Below are positions 44,688 to 53,701 of a stretch of 64,000 bases of DNA, one piece after another. The position numbers and the translations under genes were made by a program. Source of the stretch: Saccharopolyspora dendranthemae (GTDB taxonomy: Bacteria; Actinomycetota; Actinomycetes; Mycobacteriales; Pseudonocardiaceae); contig NZ_VIWX01000006.1 in the NCBI RefSeq assembly GCF_007829955.1, forward strand, positions 62,001 to 126,000, read 5' to 3'. The first letter of the stretch is position 1. Each line of letters begins with the position of its first letter. The notes under the pieces were generated by a model. It was not told where the DNA came from. It saw only the letters and a list, made by a program, of their open reading frames with translations, and did no database searches.

Positions 44688-45470
44688 ATGCGTGATGCCG
44701 AGTCGCTCTTCCGGACCGAAGGCGAGTTCTTCGTGCCGAACGAGGCATCGGGGAATCCCTGGGGCGAGCTCACCGGCGGCGGGCCGGTCGCGGGGCTGAT
44801 CGCCCGCGCCGTCGAAGCGGCCAACGACGACCCGGACCTGTTCGTCGCACGACTCACGGTGGACCTGATGCGCCCGGTGCCGCGGGTCCCGCTGTCGATC
44901 GACGTGCAGCCGCTGCGCACCGGCAAACGGCTCACCGTGCTGCGGGCCGGCCTGCACATCGACGGCCGGCTGCACACCAACGCCACCGCTCACCTGCTGC
45001 GGCGCTCCGCTCTCGACGGTCCTGCCGCAGACGACCCGGTGCCGTTCGACGGCCCCGACGGCCTGGAGGACCGCACGCTGCTCCCGCCGGAGCTCGGGCT
45101 CCGCTGGGGCGTGCACGACGTCATGCAGGTGCGATGGCTCGCCGACCAGTCGGCCTCCGCGACGAGCCGCGCGTGGATGCGGATGCCGCTCCCGCTGCTG
45201 CCCGGCGAACGGCTCAGCCCGCTCTCGCACGTGGCCATCCTCGCCGACGCGATCAGCGCCGCCAGCCCGGTCGGCGAGCTGTTCGGGCCCTGGATCAACA
45301 CCGACGTCTCGCTCTACCTGCACCGCGAGATGGAGGGCGAATGGCTCGGCATGGAGATGCGGCGCGACGTCCAGCTCACCGGGATCGGCGTCGCCAACGC
45401 CCGCCTCTACGACGTCCGCGGACCGATCGGCACCGCTCACGAGGCCGTCATGACCAACCAGCTCGGCTGA
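44688..45470 (+). CDS. Acyl-CoA thioesterase family protein (hotdog fold)
   Basis: 260 residues, two hotdog-like halves as in TesB/acyl-CoA thioesterase II. GNPWGELTGGGPVAGLIARAVE is the central helix region of the first half, RLTVDLMRPVPRVPL and WINTDVSLYLHREMEGEW are strands of the two halves. Likely cleaves an acyl-CoA in the cytoplasm; substrate not known. ATG at 44688; another ATG four bases earlier is out of frame. Same strand as the TIGR03089 gene with a 54-bp gap. Confidence 0.83.
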   Translation: MRDAESLFRTEGEFFVPNEASGNPWGELTGGGPVAGLIARAVEAANDDPDLFVARLTVDLMRPVPRVPLSIDVQPLRTGKRLTVLRAGLHIDGRLHTNATAHLLRRSALDGPAADDPVPFDGPDGLEDRTLLPPELGLRWGVHDVMQVRWLADQSASATSRAWMRMPLPLLPGERLSPLSHVAILADAISAASPVGELFGPWINTDVSLYLHREMEGEWLGMEMRRDVQLTGIGVANARLYDVRGPIGTAHEAVMTNQLG

Positions 45471-45489
45471 CGGTCGCGAAGGCGTCGCG

Positions 45490-46014
45490 TCAGGGGGTGT
45501 CGGTGCCGGCCTTGTCCTGCAGCGCCGCGTGCTTGTTCAGGACCATGGTTTCGAGATCCGCTTGGAACCGGGCCATCTGAGCGCGCAGGCGGGTGCCCAG
45601 CTCGCCGGAGTCCGCCGCCAGGGTGCGCACCGCCAGGAGACCGGCGTTGCGGGCGCCGCCGACGGAGACCGCGGCGACCGGGACGCCCGCGGGCATCTGC
45701 ACGATCGACAGCAGCGAGTCCATGCCGTCCAGGTGCTTGAGCGGCACCGGCACGCCGATGACCGGCAGCACCGTGGCCGAGGCGACCATGCCCGGCAGGT
45801 GAGCGGCACCGCCCGCACCGGCGATGATCACGCGGATCCCCCGGTCAGCGGCCTCGCGGGCGTAGTCCAGCATCCGCTGCGGCGTGCGGTGCGCGGAGTA
45901 GACGCCCACCTCGAACGGCACGCCGAACTCGGTGAGCGCGTCACCGGCGGCCTGCATCACCGGCCAATCGGAGTCGCTGCCCATGATCACGCCGACGAGC
46001 GGCTGCTCAGTCAC
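45490..46014 (-). CDS. purE: N5-carboxyaminoimidazole ribonucleotide mutase
   Basis: Purine synthesis: rearranges N5-CAIR to CAIR. 174 residues. VGVIMGSDSDWPVM binds the phosphate; the catalytic His lies in YSAHRTPQRML; GAGGAAHLPGMVAS and GVPVPLKHLDGMDSLLSIVQMP are the usual conserved blocks. GTG start, 37 bp after the purK stop. Matches Rv3275c. Confidence 0.96.
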   Translation of the reverse strand: MTEQPLVGVIMGSDSDWPVMQAAGDALTEFGVPFEVGVYSAHRTPQRMLDYAREAADRGIRVIIAGAGGAAHLPGMVASATVLPVIGVPVPLKHLDGMDSLLSIVQMPAGVPVAAVSVGGARNAGLLAVRTLAADSGELGTRLRAQMARFQADLETMVLNKHAALQDKAGTDTP

Positions 46015-46051
46015 GCCGAAAACCTCCGGGAATCTCGAAACCTGGTGTACG

Positions 46052-47236
46052 TCAGTGGATCTCGTGGCCGTCGAGCCATTCGCCCGCGGACAGCCAGTGC
46101 GCGGCGAGCCGCGCCTGCTCGCGGACCTCGGCCATGTCGTCGCCGAGAACGGTGATGTGCCCCAACTTCCGGCCGGGACGCTCGCTCTTGCCGTAGAGGT
46201 GGACCTTGGCGTGCGGGTAGCGGGCGAACAGGTGGTGCATCCGCTCGTCGACGCTCATCGCGGGTTCGGCCTCGGCGCCCAGCAGGTTCGCCATCACCAC
46301 CGCGGGCGCGGTCTGCTCGGTGCTGCCCAGCGGGTAGTCCAGCACCGCGCGCAGGTGCTGCTCGAACTGCGAGGTGCGGGATCCCTCGATGGTCCAGTGC
46401 CCGGAGTTGTGCGGGCGCATCGCGAGCTCGTTGATCACCAAGCCGTCGTCGGTCTCGAACAGCTCCACCGCGAGCACGCCGGTGACGCCGAGGGATTCGG
46501 CGACGCCCAGGGCGATGTTCTGCGCCTGCTCGATCAGTTCCGGAGAGGCGTCGGGGGCCGGGGCCAGCACCTGCACGCAGATGCCGTCCTCCTGCACCGT
46601 CTCCACCAGCGGCCACACCGCGCCCTGCCCGAACGGAGAGCGGGCGACCAGCGCGGCGAGCTCCCGGCGCAGCGGGACCCGCTGCTCGGCCAGCAGCGCG
46701 GCACCGCCGTCGAGGAGCTCGGTGACGGTGCGCTCGGCTTCCCCGGCGTCGTCGAGCATCCACACGCCGCGACCGTCGTAGCCGCCGCGCGCGGTCTTGA
46801 GCACGCACGGGAAGCCGTGCTCGGCACCGAACGCGAGCACGTCGTCGACCGAGGTGATCTCGGCGAACGGCGGCACCGGCTGACCGAGCTCGGCGAGCGC
46901 GCGGCGCATCACCAGCTTGTCCTGCGCGTGCAGCAGCGCGTCCGGGCGCGGCTGGACCGACACCCCGGCCGCCTCCAGCGCCCGCAGGTGGTCGCCGGGC
47001 ACGTGCTCGTGGTCGAAGGTGACCACGTCGCAGCCCTGGGCGAAGGTCTTCAGGGCGTCCAGGTCGGTGTGGTGCCCGAACTCGACGTTCGAGGCCACGA
47101 GAGCCGCGGACTCGTCAGCGGAGTTGGCCAGCACCTTCAGCGACTGCCCGAGCGGAATGGCCGCCTGGTGCGTCATCCGGGCGAGCTGGCCACCGCCGAT
47201 CATTCCGACTACTGGGGTTCCGGTGCGCTGGTCCAC
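46052..47236 (-). CDS. purK: N5-carboxyaminoimidazole ribonucleotide synthase
   Basis: ATP-grasp enzyme that carboxylates AIR with bicarbonate. 394 residues. VVGMIGGGQLARMT opens the N-terminal domain, VLKTARGGYDGRGVWML is the ATP-grasp loop, and VINELAMRPHNSGHWTIEGS the metal-binding end of the grasp domain. First gene of the purK-purE operon; the C-terminal domain is complete. Matches Rv3276c. Confidence 0.96.
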   Translation of the reverse strand: MDQRTGTPVVGMIGGGQLARMTHQAAIPLGQSLKVLANSADESAALVASNVEFGHHTDLDALKTFAQGCDVVTFDHEHVPGDHLRALEAAGVSVQPRPDALLHAQDKLVMRRALAELGQPVPPFAEITSVDDVLAFGAEHGFPCVLKTARGGYDGRGVWMLDDAGEAERTVTELLDGGAALLAEQRVPLRRELAALVARSPFGQGAVWPLVETVQEDGICVQVLAPAPDASPELIEQAQNIALGVAESLGVTGVLAVELFETDDGLVINELAMRPHNSGHWTIEGSRTSQFEQHLRAVLDYPLGSTEQTAPAVVMANLLGAEAEPAMSVDERMHHLFARYPHAKVHLYGKSERPGRKLGHITVLGDDMAEVREQARLAAHWLSAGEWLDGHEIH

Positions 47237-47331
47237 CCGTTCAGCCTAAGGTGACTCACCCCTCACACCTGCATCGGGAGGGGTGAGCGCGACCTGTTTC
47301 ACAGCGATCAGGGGCAGCCCGCGGGCGGCGA

Positions 47332-48135
47332 TCACAGCGAGGCCAGCAAGCGGCACGCTTCCGCGTGGTCCTCCGGCAGCGCCTCCTGCTGGACCCGGAT
47401 CTGGCCGCAGTCGCGCAGCGCGGGATCCGCCGCCAAGCGGTGCTCGATCATCCAGCGCGCTTGCTGGCACCGGGCCGACAGCTGCGGCGTGCGCGGCGCG
47501 AGCACCGCCGCGGTGGCCGCGCGCAGCAGCGCGGAGGTCTCCCCGGAGTCGAAGACCGCGCGCAGCACGTCGGCGATCAGCACCATCGCGACCATCCGCG
47601 GATAGCCGTCGGTCGACACGCCCAGCACCACGGTGGTCAGCGCGTAGTCCTCGTCCGCCGTGGAGCCCCTGGAACTCGCCTCCCGGTAGACCTCGTGCAG
47701 CCGAGTGCGCAGGTAGCCGGCGGTGTTGAGCCCGGTCAGCGGGTCCTCGACCTCGCGCCCGACCGACATGCCGCTCACCGCGTCCGCCCATCCCAGCGCG
47801 GCGATGCGGATCAGCGAGGCGGGCACCGCGTCCGGGTCCGCCGAGACGAGCCCGTCGGAGTCCTCGCCCGCCACGGCGTGCAGCGCGGCGAGGTCCTGCA
47901 GGGTTCCGGCGAGCCCGACCCCGGACTCGGCGCGCGAAGCCCCCAGCTCCGCCAGCGAATCCGACAGGTCATCGCCCGACACGACGGCGGCGCACACGGC
48001 ATCGACCGCGGGCACCTCCCAATCCCCCGGGAACGGCCATCCCGCTGCGAGGCTCGCCGTCCGCCAGCGGGAGCGCACCGCCCGCCGCAGCGTCGGCGCC
48101 ATCGACGAGTCACACCTCAGTGACCGGATCCGCAT
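47332..48135 (-). CDS. Degenerate GGDEF-like protein
   Basis: 267 residues. DPLTGLNTAGYLRTRLHEVY, near residue 132, resembles the DxLTGLxNRR start of diguanylate cyclase domains, but the GGDEF signature and metal ligands expected later are absent. VVLGVSTDGYP may be what is left of a central strand. The N-terminal 120 residues are helical with no known domain. I infer a non-catalytic GGDEF fold or a mere likeness. GGGGAGGG and GGAG precede the ATG. Divergent from the sigma-factor gene; the two may share control. Confidence 0.6.
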   Translation of the reverse strand: MRIRSLRCDSSMAPTLRRAVRSRWRTASLAAGWPFPGDWEVPAVDAVCAAVVSGDDLSDSLAELGASRAESGVGLAGTLQDLAALHAVAGEDSDGLVSADPDAVPASLIRIAALGWADAVSGMSVGREVEDPLTGLNTAGYLRTRLHEVYREASSRGSTADEDYALTTVVLGVSTDGYPRMVAMVLIADVLRAVFDSGETSALLRAATAAVLAPRTPQLSARCQQARWMIEHRLAADPALRDCGQIRVQQEALPEDHAEACRLLASL

Positions 48136-48332
48136 GCTCCACGTCCCTCCCCAATGGGCTGTTCGTCGATGAGACGGAGCAGTCGGTCGCCCATGACGGT
48201 GGACTCGCTGGCTTTGCCAATACGATTCGGATCACAATGATCGATGAATTCCACAGCGGGTGGTTTTCTCCGGTCGAACCGCCCGGTATGAGTACTGACT
48301 AGGACATGCCCCTTCGGGGAGGAAGGTGCGGC

Positions 48333-50849
48333 GTGGCGACTGTCCCGGCAGAAGTCCAGAACCCCAGCGACGGTGAGCTGCTGGAGCAGGTGCGCGGGGG
48401 TTCGTCGCAGGCGTACGGCGAGCTCTACGAGCGCCACGTCGCGGCGGCCTACAACATGGCCCGCCAGGTCGCCAAGTCCGCGGCCGAGGCCGACGACCTG
48501 GTGTCCGAGGCGTTCGCCAAGGTCCTCGACGCGCTGCGCGAAGGACGGGGACCCACCAGCGCCTTCCGCGCCTACCTGCTGACCTCGCTGCGGCACGCCG
48601 CGTACGACCGGACTCGCCGGGAGCGCAAGGTGCAGCTGGCCGACGACGTCGCCGAGGTCTCCGGCGCCGACGTCAGCGTGCCGTTCAACGACACCGCCGT
48701 CGCCGGGTTGGAGCGCACGCTGGCCGCGCAGGCGTTCGCCCGGCTCCCGGAACGCTGGCAGACCGTCCTCTGGCACATCGAGATCGAAGGGCAGTCGCCC
48801 GCCGAGATCGCGCCGCTGCTCGGGCTGACGCCCAACGGCGTCTCCGCTCTCGCCTACCGGGCCAGGGAAGGGCTCCGGCAGGCCTACCTGCAGGTGCACC
48901 TCGGACAGCTGGAAGCGTCCGGCGACAGCGTCCAGCAGTGCCGCGCGGCGGTCGACCGGCTCGGGGCGTGGACGCGGGACGGGTTGTCCAAGCGGGAGAC
49001 CGCGCAGGTCGAGACCCACCTGGACACCTGCGACCGGTGCCGGGCGCTGGCCGCGGAGCTGGCCGACGTCAACGGCGGCCTGCGCGTGATCATCGCGCCG
49101 CTCGTCCTGGGCGTCACCGCCACCGGCTACCTCGCCTCGATCTCCTCCGGCGGCACCGCCGCCGGAGCGCTGGTCGCCGGTGGTGCCGCCGGCGGTGCCG
49201 GAACCGGAGCCGCCGCTGGTGAGGCCGCCAGCGCGGGCCCCCGGCAGGCGGCGACCGCCGGAGTCGCGACCGCGGTGCTCGCCGCGGCGATCGCGGTGGC
49301 CATGACCTCGGGAACGGACCAGACGATCCCGGTCGCGCAGGCACCCGCGCCACCACCGGCCGCAGAACCCGCCGCGCCACCGCCGCCGGCACCGCCGGCA
49401 CCTCCGGCCGCACCACCGCCCGCGCCAGCACCGCCTCCGGCAGCGCCCGCGCCTGCCGCACCACCCGCTCCTGCTCCGGTGCCCGCGCCGCCGGCCGCGG
49501 TGACCCCGTCGATCAACGCGACCGGCCCGGCGCAGCCGTTGCAGCTGGTCGCCGGTGGCGCACCCGTGTCGGTGCCGATCCGGGTGACCAACGGCGGCAG
49601 CGGTCCCTCGATGCCCGTCACCTCGACGATGGCCCTGCCGCAGGGCGTCACCGCGCAGCTGCCGGCCTCGGTGCCGGGTCCCGCGAGCACGTCGCCGCAG
49701 AGCGCGACGCCGCAGAACGCACCGGCGAGCACGTCGCCGCAGAGCGCCTCGCCGCGATCGCTGCGCGCGCAGGCCGCCGGGGCGCCGTCGGTCAGCTGCG
49801 ACGGCCGGACCGGCACGATCACCTGCAGCACCGATCGCGGTCTGCGGCCCGGTGAATCGATGGTCTTCGACTACCTGGTGCGGGCCGACGAATCCGCGAC
49901 CGGCGGTGAGATCGCCGTGAACGTCAACGCCGGTTCCGAGATCGACCTGCGCTTGCCCGCCGTCCCGGTGATCGTCGCGCCCCCGCCCGCGCCGGAACCG
50001 CCGAAACCGATCGACGGCGTCGATCTGCACGCCTGGGCGTGGGACCAGCCCTGGATGGACGTCAGCCGCGTCGCGATCGGCGTGCGCAACACCGGCACCA
50101 GCACCGGCCGCGCCGAAGTGGTGGCGGAGCTGCCCGACGGCGTCGAAGCCGACTTCGTCCCGGCCGGTTGCACCGCGACGGAGCAGGCCGTGACCTGCGT
50201 CCAGGACGATCTCGCGCCGCGCGAGGGCTTCTACCGGGAGCTGTGGGTCTCCGGCGAGACCGACCACCCCGGATGGCCGTGGTGGCCGGTGCACGGCCCC
50301 GAAGCACTGGTCGTCGAGGGCCGTCAGCAGCACCGCACGTGGTTGCCGATCACCGCGAAGCTCGGTGAGGCGACCGATCAGCAGGCCGTGCCGCTGCGGG
50401 TCTGGGCACCGTGGTGGCCTCCGGTTCCGCCGAACCCGCCGGCGCCGACGCTGCCTCCGACGACGAGCACGACCACGTCGACGACGACCAGCACGCGCCC
50501 GGACTGCCCGCCGTGGTGGCCGCCGGGCCACACCGGCGAACCGTGGCCGCCCGGGCACGGCAACGGGCACGACCGCCCGTGGGAGCACGACGACCCGCAC
50601 TGCCGCCCGCCGTCGCCCGAGCGGCCGGTGCCGCCGCAGGAGCCCTCGCCGACGACGGTTCCGCAGCCGCCCACGACCACGACCGCCCCGCCGACGACCG
50701 CTCCGCCGACGACGGGATCGACCACGACGGCTCCGCCGACGACGAGCACGACGCCGCCGAGCACGACCAGTACGGCTCCCCCGTCGACGACGGCCCCGCC
50801 GACCTCGTCGACGACCACGGCTCCGAGCACGACGTCCTCGGGGTCCTGA
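48333..50849 (+). CDS. ECF sigma factor fused to zinc-finger, TM helix and extracellular domain
   Basis: About 838 residues. Region sigma-2 spans about 29-95 (YGELYERHVAAAYNMAR, DDLVSEAFAKVLDAL) and sigma-4 about 134-188 (FARLPERWQTVLWHIEIEG, GLTPNGVSALAYRAREGLR). Residues 229-236 (HLDTCDRC) form the HxxxCxxC zinc motif of anti-sigma domains. Hydrophobic stretches at about 251-300 and 306-325 lead to a Pro/Ala-rich linker, beta-rich segments and a Thr/Pro/Ser-rich C-terminus that should lie outside the cell. Sigma and anti-sigma are thus in one chain tethered to the membrane, so release probably needs proteolysis. GTG start with GGGGAGGAAGG upstream. Confidence 0.88.
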   Translation: MATVPAEVQNPSDGELLEQVRGGSSQAYGELYERHVAAAYNMARQVAKSAAEADDLVSEAFAKVLDALREGRGPTSAFRAYLLTSLRHAAYDRTRRERKVQLADDVAEVSGADVSVPFNDTAVAGLERTLAAQAFARLPERWQTVLWHIEIEGQSPAEIAPLLGLTPNGVSALAYRAREGLRQAYLQVHLGQLEASGDSVQQCRAAVDRLGAWTRDGLSKRETAQVETHLDTCDRCRALAAELADVNGGLRVIIAPLVLGVTATGYLASISSGGTAAGALVAGGAAGGAGTGAAAGEAASAGPRQAATAGVATAVLAAAIAVAMTSGTDQTIPVAQAPAPPPAAEPAAPPPPAPPAPPAAPPPAPAPPPAAPAPAAPPAPAPVPAPPAAVTPSINATGPAQPLQLVAGGAPVSVPIRVTNGGSGPSMPVTSTMALPQGVTAQLPASVPGPASTSPQSATPQNAPASTSPQSASPRSLRAQAAGAPSVSCDGRTGTITCSTDRGLRPGESMVFDYLVRADESATGGEIAVNVNAGSEIDLRLPAVPVIVAPPPAPEPPKPIDGVDLHAWAWDQPWMDVSRVAIGVRNTGTSTGRAEVVAELPDGVEADFVPAGCTATEQAVTCVQDDLAPREGFYRELWVSGETDHPGWPWWPVHGPEALVVEGRQQHRTWLPITAKLGEATDQQAVPLRVWAPWWPPVPPNPPAPTLPPTTSTTTSTTTSTRPDCPPWWPPGHTGEPWPPGHGNGHDRPWEHDDPHCRPPSPERPVPPQEPSPTTVPQPPTTTTAPPTTAPPTTGSTTTAPPTTSTTPPSTTSTAPPSTTAPPTSSTTTAPSTTSSGS

Positions 50850-50965
50850 CCCCCTCTCGCGGCCCGCTCCCGCCGTGGCGATCACGGCCAGAGCGGGTCG
50901 CGAGAAGTGAGATGACGTACTCCGGTCCCGCCTCGGCGATCCGGGCCACTCCGTAGACTCGGGGC

Positions 50966-51490
50966 GTGTCCGTTGCAGATTCGGTGCTCGAGCGAGTCCC
51001 GCAGGCGTACCGAGCTCTCGCGTTGCGGCATCGCGAGCTGCTCAAGTTCGGAGTCGTCGGCGCGATCACGTTCTTCATCGACACGGGCATCTTCTACGCG
51101 CTGAAGCTGACCATCCTCTCGCCGAAACCCGTGACGTCGAAGGTCATCGCGGTGCTGGTGGCGACCCTGGTGTCCTACGTGCTCAACAGGGACTGGTCGT
51201 TCCGCACCCGCGGCGGTCACCGCAGGCACCACGAGGCGACGCTGTACTTCATCATCAGCGGCATCGGGGTCGGGTTGTACTCCGCGCCGCTGTGGGTCTC
51301 GCGCTACATGCTGCACCTGCAGACGCCCTACACCAGCAGGTTGATCGAGGAGCTCGCCGACTTCACCGCGGGTCAGATCGTCGGCCTGCTGCTGGGCATG
51401 GCGTTCCGCTGGTGGGCGTTCCGCAAGTGGGTCTTCCCCACCGATCACGACCAGGACGTCCCGCACGACGCCCGCGCGCTGGCCCGCTGA
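50966..51490 (+). CDS. GtrA-family membrane protein
   Basis: 174 residues with four hydrophobic helices (about 26-46, 55-72, 92-112, 128-150). The motif LLKFGVVGAITFFIDTGIFY and the VLNRDWSFR turn are typical of GtrA proteins, proposed to move polyprenyl-linked sugars across the membrane. Matches Rv3277. Stops 2 bp from the convergent histidine kinase gene. Confidence 0.92.
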   Translation: MSVADSVLERVPQAYRALALRHRELLKFGVVGAITFFIDTGIFYALKLTILSPKPVTSKVIAVLVATLVSYVLNRDWSFRTRGGHRRHHEATLYFIISGIGVGLYSAPLWVSRYMLHLQTPYTSRLIEELADFTAGQIVGLLLGMAFRWWAFRKWVFPTDHDQDVPHDARALAR

Positions 51491-51492
51491 GC

Positions 51493-52767
51493 TCAGCGGG
51501 GCGTGGGCTCCGGTTTCCACGGCAGGCCCAGCACGTCGTCGGCGCGCGCGACCCGGAGGAACACCTCGAACATCGCCGGGCGGGCCTGGCTGAGCTCCAG
51601 CCGACCGCCGTCCGCTTCCACCAGCGCCCGGGCCAGCGCCAGCCCGACACCGGTGGAGCCGTGGCCGGAGAACCCGCGCTCGAAGACGTGCGGGACCAGT
51701 TCGTCCGGCACTCCGGATCCGGCGTCCGACACCTCGATGAGCACCGTGCCCCCGCCGTGCCGGGCGGTGAGCGTGACCGGGCCTTCGCCGTGCCGCAGGG
51801 CGTTGTCCAGCAGCACGCCGATCGCTTCGCGCAACCGCGCCGGGGTCGCCCGCGCGAGGAGTTCGTCGGCGACCTTGAGCCGCAACGTCCGGCCCTGGGC
51901 CCGCAACGGCTCCCGCCACTCGTCGGCGACCTCGTTGAGCAGGTCGGTCACGTCCAGGGGCTCGGCGTCGCGGGCGCGGGCGGCCGTCGCCGCCGCGAGC
52001 AGGTCGTCGAGCACCGCCGAGAGCCGCTCGGCCTGTTCCAGCGCGGCGCGGGCCTCCTCCGAGACGTCGGCGTCGTCGACCGCCGCGAGCGCCTCCAGCC
52101 GCAGCTGCAACGCGGTCAAGCGGCTGCGCAGCTGGTGCGAGACGTCGCCGACCAGCTCGCGCTCGCGCTGCACCAGCTGGGACAGGGCCGCACCCGAGGC
52201 GTCCAGGGCGTCGGCGACCCGGTCCAGCTCGGGAACCTGGTGGCGCTGCGGATCGGCGCGGAAGTCGCCCGCCCCGAGCCGCGCGGCGCGCGAGGCGACG
52301 TGCCGGAGCGGATCGGCGAGCCGCCGGGCGGTCACCGAGGCGACGATCATGCCCGTGCCCGCGGACAGGATCACCAGCATCAGCACCAGACCGGCGACCT
52401 GGAGCTGCTGGGTGCGCACCGGGGCGCTGGGCGCCGCGATGGTCACCGTGCCGCTCTGCACCATCGGCACGCTGTCCACCAGCGGATTCTCACCGGGATC
52501 GGGGCCGTAGACGTAATCGTGGGCCTGGGTCCGCACCACCAGCCTGGCTCCGCGCGGCACCGCCAGCCGCACCGCGTTGAGGTCGATCGGGCGCTGGTTG
52601 GCGACCTGCTCGTCGAGCAGCGTGGCGATCTGCTGCGCGCGCGTCGACATGTCCGCACCGGTGAGGTCCTGGACGAGCTTGAGCGCGCTGAAGCCCAGCG
52701 GGAGGCCCAGCACGACCGCGGTCACGGCCACCGCGAGCAGCGTGGCCTGCAGGATCCGACGACGCAT
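51493..52767 (-). CDS. Sensor histidine kinase
   Basis: 424 residues. TM1 about 8-28, small extracytoplasmic domain, TM2 about 123-145, HAMP 146-200, H-box VGDVSHQLRSRLTAL with His211, then N-box LLDNALRHGEG, and G-boxes DAGSGVP and GHGSTGVGLALA. The H-box residues QLRSRL instead of ELRTPL are common in actinobacterial HPK families. Lies 58 bp behind the response regulator gene on the same strand and forms a pair with it. The signal is unknown. Confidence 0.93.
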   Translation of the reverse strand: MRRRILQATLLAVAVTAVVLGLPLGFSALKLVQDLTGADMSTRAQQIATLLDEQVANQRPIDLNAVRLAVPRGARLVVRTQAHDYVYGPDPGENPLVDSVPMVQSGTVTIAAPSAPVRTQQLQVAGLVLMLVILSAGTGMIVASVTARRLADPLRHVASRAARLGAGDFRADPQRHQVPELDRVADALDASGAALSQLVQRERELVGDVSHQLRSRLTALQLRLEALAAVDDADVSEEARAALEQAERLSAVLDDLLAAATAARARDAEPLDVTDLLNEVADEWREPLRAQGRTLRLKVADELLARATPARLREAIGVLLDNALRHGEGPVTLTARHGGGTVLIEVSDAGSGVPDELVPHVFERGFSGHGSTGVGLALARALVEADGGRLELSQARPAMFEVFLRVARADDVLGLPWKPEPTPR

Positions 52768-52825
52768 CGACGCCGGCCTAGAACTCGGCCGGGAAGGTTG
52801 CTGCGCAGGTCACTTCGCGAACCCC

Positions 52826-53500
52826 TCAGTCCGAGTTGAAGCGGAAACCGACACCCCGGACGGTGGCGATGCGGGTCTCGTCGAGCCGGCCGTTGCTGTC
52901 GCTGAGCTTCCGGCGCAGCCACGAGATGTGCATGTCGAGGGTCTTGCTGCCCTTGCGGTCGGACTCCGGCCAGACCTCTTCGAGGATCTCCTCGCGGGTC
53001 ACGACCTGGCCCGCGTGCTGCATCAGCACCCGCAGCAGCTCGTACTCCTTGTTCGCCAGCTGCACCTCGTGCTCGTTGACCAGGACCCGGCGAGCCGTCA
53101 GGTCCAGGCGCACACCCGAGGCCTCCACCGTCTCGGGAGCACCTCGGCGCAGCAGCGCGCGGATGCGGGCCATCAGCTCGGCGAGGCGGAACGGCTTGGC
53201 CACGTAGTCGTCGGCCCCGGCGTCGAGCCCCACCACGAAGTCGACCTCGTCGGTCCGCGCGGTGAGCATCAGGACGGGAAGCCCGCGCCCCTGCGCCCGC
53301 AGCCTGCGGCACACCTCCAGCCCGTCCATCTCCGGCAGACCCAGATCGAGGACCAGCAGGTCAATACCGCCCTCGGAGGCTGTGTGCAGCGTCGACGGGC
53401 CATCTTCGATCACCTTCACGGCGTAGCCCTCGCGTTGCAGCGCCCGGGACAGCGGCACAGCGATGGCCGGATCATCTTCTGCCAGCAACACCACGCTCAC
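52826..53500 (-). CDS. OmpR-family response regulator
   Basis: About 224 residues. Acidic pocket AEDD near 7-10, phospho-acceptor Asp52 in LLVLDLGLPEMDG, Lys in VAKPFRLAEL. C-terminal winged-helix with NKEYELLRVLMQHAGQ and the recognition helix TLDMHISWLRRKL. The GTG at 53500 has GGGAGG 3-8 nt upstream and gives a normal N-terminus. Partner of the downstream histidine kinase. Target genes unknown. Confidence 0.94.
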   Translation of the reverse strand: MSVVLLAEDDPAIAVPLSRALQREGYAVKVIEDGPSTLHTASEGGIDLLVLDLGLPEMDGLEVCRRLRAQGRGLPVLMLTARTDEVDFVVGLDAGADDYVAKPFRLAELMARIRALLRRGAPETVEASGVRLDLTARRVLVNEHEVQLANKEYELLRVLMQHAGQVVTREEILEEVWPESDRKGSKTLDMHISWLRRKLSDSNGRLDETRIATVRGVGFRFNSD

Positions 53501-53701
53501 GCCTCCCACACTAGAGGGCCCGCGAGAGCTCGTGCCCCGCCTGGGCCGCCGGATGCCGGAGACCGGGCCGCGAACATCAGCCGAAACCTTCACCACGCGC
53601 TGGGAAATTCCTGTTCACCGCGGTCGCCGGGGCACGGCTCCCGGACCGGGGCCGACGCCCTGGGCCGGGTCGCCCAGGGCGACGGACTAGGGTCTGCGGT
53701 C

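Noticed and set aside
49330..50849. Tandem-repeat-like DNA in the sigma-factor gene
   Set aside because: It is low-complexity Pro/Ala and Thr/Pro coding sequence, with no fixed period, and not a separate repeat element.
48117..50885. Open frame of 922 codons on the minus strand opposite the sigma-factor gene
   Set aside because: Repetitive Arg/Gly composition that mirrors the Pro/Thr-rich codons on the other strand; no start signal or family.
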